This document shows positions 56,671 to 64,000 of a stretch of 64,000 nucleotides of DNA, piece after piece. Every line of letters begins with the position of its first letter. Position 1 is the first letter of the stretch. This DNA comes from Pyrus communis. Taxonomy: Eukaryota > Streptophyta > Magnoliopsida > Rosales > Rosaceae. The stretch spans positions 15,363,100 through 15,427,099 of the forward strand of contig NC_084816.1 of assembly GCF_963583255.1 (NCBI RefSeq), written 5' to 3'. The position numbers were made by a program, and so were the translations under genes. The notes below the pieces were generated by a model that had not been told where the DNA came from, did not search any database, and saw only the letters and a list, made by a program, of their open reading frames with translations.

Positions 56671-58730
56671 AAAAGCAAAAAAAGGAACATGAGCATACGC
56701 AGAAAGAAGGGGACAGAAAAATACTTTCCCGCAGCAACAAAGCTGAGCATACAATTGGAAGGTAGTAATGTGTACACCCGAGCCGTAGCTCTAAACACCT
56801 TCCTATAAATCCTCAAAATAAGGGTGGAGACATGGTTACAGATCTTGAGATTTGTGAGAACAATGGAGGGTGGAAGTGTATTAGAAAATGGATGAATTAA
56901 AGTCAAGGAGGTGGAAAAACTGGAGGGAGAAGAAGAAAAATGAAGGTTGGAATTGGGACATTTCGATTGAGCCAATGAATGGTTAGATAGGAGGCAATAG
57001 GGGATCAATTACATAGAAAAATGGGTCAAAAAACATGGAGAAAACCAGGCGTACAGAGGTGGGAAGAGGCAAAAAAAGATGAAAAAGGGATGCTACCGAC
57101 TATGGCCATTGTTAGGGCCGGCTACTGAGCAAGCCAACGAAATTGGGAGCACTCACACACCAGTGAGAAAGCCTCTCACTCAGAGAAGGTCTCTCACGCA
57201 AAGAAAAAAAAAAATCCCTGTTTGGAAGGTTTTGGGTCGCAAGAAATCTCTAATGGTTACTTTATTTTTCTCATGTCTTGCTTCCAAACCATACGGCCAA
57301 TCATGTCTTGTTTCCCTTGCTCAAAACATACAATATTTCAAATTAATAAAGCATCTACAAATTTCTCCATGGCCAAATAGCATAGCCCAGTGGCAGAGAA
57401 TAAAGTTTGCTAACCTTAAAAACATGGTGGGCTTGGCCCTCGAAGTGTACAAAATTTTATCATTGCCACCTTGGCTAAATTAAGATGAAAACTTAACGCA
57501 AAATCGAGCATAATTACGTTTAGAATTTATACAGCCGACTCTACTTAATGGAATAAAGTTTTATTGTTATTGTAAATAACTAGGGTACAATGAGTTATTA
57601 GGAAATATCTTCATAATAAAAATTTCCTAAAAGTAAATGCTAAGCCTACAGATTCTATGGTTTGGAAAGGTATATCCTAAAATAAAAAGTCGTATTCAAG
57701 AGGAAGTCGCAGGAGCAGTAACCACAGTTTAACATCATTAATGGAATGCACAATTTTCCTAGAGAATTAAGTCTATTGTTGAAGACATCATTCACCTCAA
57801 GAGTAATTTTTTGCAAGTGTCATTGAATTCAAACATTTTCTGGGAAGACGGCAGATCTAATGGCTGATCTTGGACATCAATATACTCATAACTGTATACT
57901 ACACCAAGAAATGTAGCAGAGCTAATAACCATGAAGGTGATGGCTTGATTGCAAAAAGAATGTGGGGAAAGTGACAGAGCTTTTAAGAGTCTCTGCTGGG
58001 AGTTTGTAGAGCTAATAACTATGAAGGTGATGGCTTGCTTGCAAAAGGAATGTGGGAAAAGTGACAGAGCTTTTAAGGGTTTTACTGGGAGTTTTTAGAT
58101 GAGTTGAGTGTCATTTTCCACTGATTCTACTGCCCTTGTATAGAGTCTTTATCCATGTAGATTACCCCTTCTTTTTCTAGCTTGAGCCATTTCTTTGTCA
58201 AGTGGTTGATGTGACTATATTCAGCAAGGGTGAGTTCACACCTGATCCTTCCTTATTTATGAGTTTTTACCATCAAAAAACACTTTCCTCCTGCAAAACC
58301 TTCTCTGCAAAATTCTCCCTAGCCTGATCATCGTAGGCTTTGCTGCCCATGGCTGCCACGTCATAATATTTAAAAACATTAGGCCCACAGCTTTCCAAAA
58401 TCAAATACCAAATAAGGGGATGTCTGGGCCTAATCAAATCAAGGCCGAATAATTATCAGTCCAAATAGGGTTAGTTATAGTTCAATTCAGGGTTTTGGTT
58501 GTTTTAAATTAGGCCTAAATGTCATAATAGTCTATGTGTTAGCTAATTAAGGACATTTTATTTAATCTCTTTTTTAAAATTCATATGAAAAATAATTACC
58601 TTTTCTCTTTACAAAAAAATGCATATCAACGATTACACGTATAAGAAATAAAACTTTCAATCTAAAAAATGATTAAGGTTGTGACATAGAAAAGAGAGGG
58701 GGTAATGTTAGGGAGGAAGTAGAGTTGGGT
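56671..58730. other. Intergenic DNA with one tandem duplication
   Basis: No recognisable gene. A 90 bp unit is duplicated in tandem at 57921-58100 (GCTAATAACCATGAAGGTGA and GCTAATAACTATGAAGGTGA starts). An open frame at 57079-57483 has no family features. Confidence 0.45.
57921..58100. repeat. 90 bp tandem duplication
   Basis: GCTAATAAC(C/T)ATGAAGGTGA occurs at 57921 and 58011; AAGTGACAGAGCTTTTAAG follows in both copies. Confidence 0.9.
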
Positions 58731-60758
58731 TGTGACAGCCCGTCCCGGACTTTTCGTACCATAGGGGTGAAATGACGTTTTTGCCCCTAGCATGGTTATT
58801 TCGTTGTGTGGTTGTTTTTGGATTTTGTTGGAAGGTTTTGGACCACACACACACTCCCACACCCCCTCACTTTTTCCTCTACCTGCACCCTTGTCCCGAG
58901 TCCCCTCTCTCTCCCATTTCTATCCAATATGTACGGACACAACCAAAAACCATCCAAACCTTCACAGATCGAGGAAACAAATTACATATTCGTGCTCGTG
59001 AGGTTCGTAGGAGTTCAACCATACCCATTTCAAGTAAGTATACCTTCGTTTTCACGTCGAACTCGGGATACCCCGATTTGGTCACTGTTCATGCACACGT
59101 TAATCCTTGTGTTTTTGGGAATTTCAAGCTTGTAAGAAGCTTGGTGAGGTCCTTAGGAGGCTCGGGGTGGTTCGTTTGAAGGTTTTGGACGTCGGGATCA
59201 TGAGTTTCAAGGTTGGCTGGAGTTGGTGGTGTTTTCCCGACGAGATTCCGTGGATTTTAGTGCTTGAAAGTGGTATGGATTTGTTCCTCTTGTTGTAAGC
59301 TTCATTTTGGTACCAATTTTGTGAAATTTGGTTGAAAAACGAAGAAGATACGAAGTTTTAAAAATTTCCCGGTTTTCCGGCGCCAGAGCTTTGCCGGAGA
59401 AGACGACGGAATATTCCTAACGGCGCTAACGGAATCCGTTAAAGTTAACAGAAAATTTTTCTAAAAATATGGGGATATTCCTGAGGTTGAGTAGATCACG
59501 TTGGTGTATTCATACACCCCATTTGAGCATTGTATGAGAAGTTATTTCGTAAGGTTGGTTATGTGCTTTAAAATTAACGTTTTTATAGTTGTTTCGCATA
59601 TAGGTGAGACCTATCCCGAGGACGAGCGCGGTTACTCGAGGCAAAGGGGTTACGACCCTTCTACATACCAGTGAGTGGGCTTTTGGTTTTCCGTATATAC
59701 CTAGATACTTATACTTTTCCCAGAAAGTGACATGAAATATTATACGTTTATATACCATGTTTATTGTTCGCCATTTATTTACACATTATTAGTCGCATAT
59801 GTATATATATGTTTGGTGCTGTGGACGCACAGGTAAGTTTCAGGTGAGTTGTGATTTATGTTAAGTTCAGTAGTGATTTGAGATATATAGAGAGCTCATA
59901 ACCTGCACCCTCGGTGTTAGTGCTCCCGCCCAGAGTTGGGCACAGTCCTTCACGTAATGTTCACCTCCCGCACCACACGCTCATCTTGGATCCAAGTTAG
60001 GTGCACAGTCCTGTTGTACAGACCACTTTAGGTGGTTCCGACTCGTAGGTGACCCGCGATTAGTCGCCTAGCCTTCACGTGATCGTAGCACTTGAGCGTA
60101 TATATATGACACCCAATCCTGTCGTACAAACCACTTTAGGTGGTTCCGACTCGTGTGCAGGTATAGTTAGTGTGATGGAGATTTGAGCTCTAGATTCAGC
60201 CGTGCAGGTCACGTTAGGTGACTCCGGCTGACAGCTTACATAGCATTGATTTGACATTCCCGAGCACTTGCATTATATTTAAAGACATTTGGCATGACAT
60301 ATTTCCGAGCACGACTTGTATATATGTATATTCTATTTTTCTGGGAAGTATACAGGTTTTACGGCGAAGGGTTAGAATCTTGTTTTTGAATTGGTTTTTG
60401 AAAAGCTTGGTTTTTGCCCACTCACACTTTTGTTTTGCGCCCCTCCAAGTTCTAGTTGGCTAGCATTGTTGGTGGCTCCCCAGAGGATTTTCCCGGCATA
60501 TCTGACAGATTATCACCAGTGTATGACCACTTTCGAGTATGTTTATGTAGTGTCGTTTCTCCCGGACTGCATTAGGTCTTCGTGCTCTGAACTTTGTTTT
60601 CACACTTTCGCTTGCACATGTATGTTCTTACTTTGTGTAAAGCTGGTTTTTATTTATTCGTACTTTTATTATTATTGTATTAGCTTCCGTACTGTGCACA
60701 TGGTTACGTCACTTCCACGTGACGGCCAGCATGCCCTGATCTTGATCGGGGTGTGTCA
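58731..60758 (+). mobile_element. Solo LTR-like element, about 2 kb
   Basis: It starts TGTGACAGCCCGTCCCGG and ends GATCGGGGTGTGTCA, with short inverted ends (TGACA...TGTCA). I recall TGTGACAGCCCGTCC as the start of large plant LTRs. No internal domain or partner LTR is in the window, hence solo LTR or partial. The phrase CCACTTTAGGTGGTTCCGAC occurs twice (60024 and 60129), with a third related CACGTTAGGTGACTCCGGC at about 60208. No clear 5 bp target duplication. A shorter relative lies inverted at 11539-12424. Confidence 0.65.
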
Positions 60759-61399
60759 GTTAGGAGGAGAATCATTTTTCTTTTAATTTTTAATTTATTT
60801 CATTTAAAATATTTTAAATCAAATAAATTAAAATTTTTTTTTTTTTACATAAATTAGATGAAAATATCCTTAGTTGGATAACGGAGATGAACACATGGAC
60901 CAAATTGGCCAAATTGAAAACACAGGGATTAAATTGACCCAATGATTAAAACATTGACCATTTTAACATTTAAGCCTTTTATGAGGGTTTTTATTCTAGT
61001 TATGCAAGATTTTGATTACTAAATTTATTTTCCAAACCTGAAAACTTATATGGTAACTATTTTTAGTTTCACTTTTTAAAAATATAACTTTTTCGAGTTT
61101 ACAAAATTTAGCTTCAGCTTTCATATTTTTGTTCTCGCTAGAAATAAAAACTAAAAGTAATTACCAAATAAGTTTTCCGATGTTTGGACAAAAAATATAT
61201 TTGAAGAACCTGGTCGACAAACACCCTACAAACACATTGTCAGTGTCACAAAGTGATGACTTCAAAATTTAAGAAAAACTAATCAACTGGGCTTCAAAAA
61301 AAGTTATTAAAAGAATATCAGTTCTTATCAAAGAAATCAGGTATAGCTAACAATTAGTCGTGCAAATATCACGCGTTTCACAAAACAAGTTATCACTTG
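60759..61399. other. AT-rich intergenic DNA
   Basis: No gene recognised; ends at the left edge of duplicated unit D. Confidence 0.35.
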
Positions 61400-61600
61400 C
61401 ACTCTGGTCTCAACGGAGGCGGGCAGCTGCAGTGTTTGACGAGGGCAAAAGGAAAGAACTGCTTTAGAATCACGATAGCCTGGTGGCGACAGTATTTGTT
61501 GACACATTCGGAATCCACCCTCCCCGAAACCATAACCCTTCACGCTGAAAGCTTGCTGACACATCGCGCATTCAATCATAACAATAGTGAATTAGCTGAA
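61400..61600 (-). pseudogene. Copy D relic of the small two-exon gene, terminal exon only
   Basis: The nucleotide sequence matches exon 2 of copies B and C (CAGCTGCAGT(C/G)TTTGACGAGG, then CTATCGTGATTCTAAAGCAG on the minus strand). Small indels disrupt the frame and the upstream exon is absent. Confidence 0.6.
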
Positions 61601-61789
61601 AAGAAAACATATTGTTCAGCCGTAAAGAGACAGCAGCAAAACAATTGGATGGATTCAAAAGAAAAAAATGACAGATGTACTAAATGTAAGTTGACAAATG
61701 CAATATATCAATAGTATTTTCCTACAAAAACATCAGCTTCCATAAATAAAAAAGGGAGTATAAAAACAATAGAAGAGAAGCATATCTTA
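61601..61789. other. Spacer of unit D
   Basis: Shared with unit A at 21710-21790 and 23090-23200, joined here by a deletion of the intervening part. Confidence 0.4.
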
Positions 61790-62877
61790 AGTGTAATTCA
61801 AGTACTTTTCAGCTTCTCCTTTTGCAACATCGTAGAGTGAAACAAAGGATGGACTGTAGGCAATTGCATGAAAAAAAATTTGGGTGCGATTAGTAACTAT
61901 AGCGCCTGAAAGTTTTTGCTTCTAGATTGCAACAACCATCAAGCCGGCTGCCGCTACGGTTGTTTTGCTCTTCCACGTATGCTATTAGGATTTCTCCATT
62001 ACTCAAAAACATAATTGGCATGTACCCGAAACATCTTGGGGACAAGTTCTCAATGACAAGAATTTGAGTCCAAGACTGTTGGACCCCATATTCCTTCATA
62101 ACCCAGAACTCTAATTTGGCAGACGGTTTACCATGCACACATAGAAGGAGACAACCTCCTAACTGTCCCAACTGTAAATAATCTGAATACCACTCATGCA
62201 TTGCTTCCACGAACCCAGGTGAGAGTGTAGGTGCGGGTAGCGATCGAAATTGTTCGCTTTCAAAATTGAAAGCATATATAGAAAACTCTGACAAGTCATA
62301 TGGAGCCCAATGTTGAGCTCCGTGCAGAAAAGCGTCAAACGGTAACTGAATTGCTTCGTCTCTGTTTCTCTTAAGTATAGTTTGAGGAACACTTCCAATG
62401 CTTCTCCAAACAGGGTGTATATCTCAGCCTCACGCTCACCATACAATTCGTTGTTAGATGAGGTTGTTTGCAAGACCTTGTATTCATTGGTCCCAATGTT
62501 ATATCCAAGTGCAATAAAACCGCATCGACGCCTACCATTATCATTAGGTGGAATTGAGATCCACTCACCCAACACAGGGTTGCACACATACATACCGTCA
62601 GTTTCCGGTCCATACAAAGAAAGTAAACCATCACAAGAGTTTATCAACTCGAACTTGAAATTGGGCAGGCTATTTTTGGCAGTGAAAATCATTTTTTCGA
62701 CCCCAAAATCATTACCAGCAGCAGTCTCTACTATCTGGGCCAAATAAAGTTTTTTCACTGACGAATAAGATCCCAATGGGTGAACTTGGAAGATGGAGAC
62801 GAGCAAATTGAGGGTCAGAAATTATAGAAAGCCACTCTTTGCAAACGCACTTGAAGTTCAAGAAGGTCTTGAAGCAG
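61790..62877 (-). pseudogene. F-box/FBA gene copy D, F-box truncated and frameshifted
   Basis: The FBA part is well conserved (LYLAQIVETAAGNDFGVEKM, LINSCDGLLSLYGPETDGMY, VCNPVLGEWISIPPNDNGRR). The first half of the F-box is missing: sequence breaks off after the FLNFKCVCKEWLSIISDP part, at 62877, into leader DNA. A deletion of about 11 bp at AEIYTL shifts the frame before FGEALEVF, and a 2 bp deletion near 61904 shifts it again at the RRTTVTD position. Non-functional. Confidence 0.88.
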
Positions 62878-63140
62878 AATTACAATTCTAACAACGTCTA
62901 AACTGTGAAATTTCGCAAATAGATGTGTTCCATAAATAAACAATGAAAAGAGAAAAGCGTAGTAATTTTATGAATCGAAAAGACGAGCTCACCGGCGATT
63001 TCGATATGGTTTTTATAGCTTTCTGGTTTTAGAGAGAGACAGAGACAGAGAGGAAAGAGAAAAGACGTACCGAAACACGAAGGTCCCGTCGTGAGTCGGG
63101 GAAACCGGCTCAGGGAAGGGAGGGTCTTGAGTGACTTCTG
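62878..63140 (-). promoter_or_regulatory. Leader and promoter-side DNA of F-box copy D
   Basis: Matches 38220-38460 of copy C: TCTAACAACGTCTAAACTGT, then GACGAGCTCACC(G/A)GCGATTTCG with the GT donor kept, then the AGAGACAG tract. It is joined directly to the truncated F-box by a deletion. Confidence 0.6.
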
Positions 63141-63266
63141 GAACTCAAATCCTAAATGCAGTTACAATTTTAACGATCGTGCTAGAATTTATTGTATGAA
63201 CCAACAACTAATAAATTTACAATTATAATCTTTAATATATAACTACAAAAATTGTGAGAAAAGAAA

Positions 63267-63297
<31 letters not shown>

Positions 63298-64000
63298 AGA
63301 ATTCGAAGGAGATGGCACGATGGTTCTTTCAGCCACTAACATGCTTGCTGATGATGATACGTTCTCAATGGGGCATATAATTAATGTCACAGGACATTTT
63401 CTCTGTTTAATCCCTAAGCAATGAGAGATTTTTCAGTGTGACCGATACATAGGGTGGTACATCACGTGTCATTATACAAATGATGGGATATGTGTGCCAA
63501 AAAGTTAATAACTTAAAAAATAAAATTCTCCACCACTTCTATTAAAACACGTGGTGTAACATTTGTATTCCCGTCACAACTAAAAATTTCTCCTAAACAA
63601 GAGTTCTCCATTTCTCCCTACCAGAAAAGGGGCCAATAAAGTGGCTCATCGATTTGCACGTTTGAGACTTTCAAGTGAGCAATGAAGAGTGTGGTTTGAA
63701 GAACTCGTGAGATCATTTGAGATCCCTTTATGGAAAATAGTTTATCTTTGTAACTAAATGTGTGACGCTCTTTTTTTCTTCGATTGGGTTGATATCCCAA
63801 CAAGATTTTGTCGAGGCCCTTTATTTTGCACTATATTCTTCATGTACTGTACAAATTTCAAATTCCTTTACAAATGAATATCATACTTTGAACTAAAAAA
63901 AGAGGAACATTAAAGTAATTTTGAACAAACAATTTTTTACCTTCTTTTTTTTTAAACCTTACAGTCATGTCACGCCATTGCATTCTAAACTCTCTCTCTC
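63141..64000. other. Intergenic DNA to window end
   Basis: Contains a 28-base A run (63268-63295), the MITE at 63423-63593 and a short CT repeat at the very end. No gene recognised. Confidence 0.4.
63423..63593. mobile_element. Short MITE, about 170 bp
   Basis: The left end GAGAGATTTTTCAGTGTGAC and the right end (reverse complement GGAGAAATTTTTAGTTGTGA) are inverted repeats, and CACGTGT/ACACGTG segments are also inverted further in. I associate this end sequence with a common Rosaceae MITE. No coding capacity. Confidence 0.6.

Noticed and set aside
57079..57483. 134-codon open frame on the plus strand
   Set aside because: Composition is irregular and no motif, helix pattern or family resemblance was seen; no splice or duplicate evidence supports it.
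23203..62877. Idea that the F-box cluster is part of the self-incompatibility S-locus (SFBB genes)
   Set aside because: The proteins resemble the At3g07870-type FBA family rather than SFBB, and no S-RNase was found in the window.

Overview
The window is plant nuclear DNA. It contains spliced genes with GT-AG introns, plant gene families (a CDPK, a GLUTAMINE DUMPER-like protein, F-box/FBA proteins), and dense Ty1-copia, Ty3-gypsy, hAT, MITE and SINE remains. A 5S-like (Cassandra-type) element and several short repeats look like ones I know from Rosaceae, so apple or pear (Malus/Pyrus) is my best guess. That guess is from memory; no search was run.

Left part (1-21 kb): retrotransposon debris fills 1-2.6 kb. 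A complete eight-exon calcium-dependent protein kinase gene lies at 5140-8373 on the minus strand. An LTR-derived, inverted-repeat-bounded element sits beside a Cassandra-like 5S element at 11.3-12.4 kb. A two-exon, probably plastid-targeted one-membrane-helix protein lies at 13731-15112 (minus). Only about 250 bp upstream of it is a 2.6 kb hAT-type element that contains a solo LTR and a MITE. An intronless GLUTAMINE DUMPER-like gene lies at 19272-19547 (minus).

Middle part (21-41 kb): three of four copies of a segmental duplication lie here, all on the minus strand. Each unit has an F-box/FBA gene followed downstream by an unrecognised small two-exon gene. Copies A (about 21.5-24.6 kb) and B (about 30-32.6 kb) have broken F-box genes. 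Copy C (33.5-38.4 kb) has an intact 416-codon F-box ORF. Copy C carries a 2299 bp hAT element whose perfect 8 bp target duplication covers the F-box start codon. That element holds intron-bearing fragments of two unrelated host genes, an Alba-family nucleic-acid-binding protein and a kinesin-14. This is the most notable structure in the window.

Right part (41-64 kb): an internally deleted copia element lies at 41575-44217. Next to it is a roughly 12 kb decayed Ty3-gypsy element (44.6-56.7 kb) with gag-pol on the minus strand, a second RNase H domain, tandem-repeat spacers and a spliced antisense ORF on the plus strand, which is the architecture of the Tat/Retand group. A 2 kb solo-LTR-like element follows at 58731-60758, then the fourth F-box copy (D, 61.4-63.1 kb), which lacks its F-box.

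The genes probably still functional are the CDPK, the plastid membrane protein, the GDU-like gene, F-box copy C and possibly the small two-exon genes of copies B and C. Almost everything else is transposon-derived or pseudogenic. Exon boundaries were placed by hand from splice sites and reading-frame continuity.
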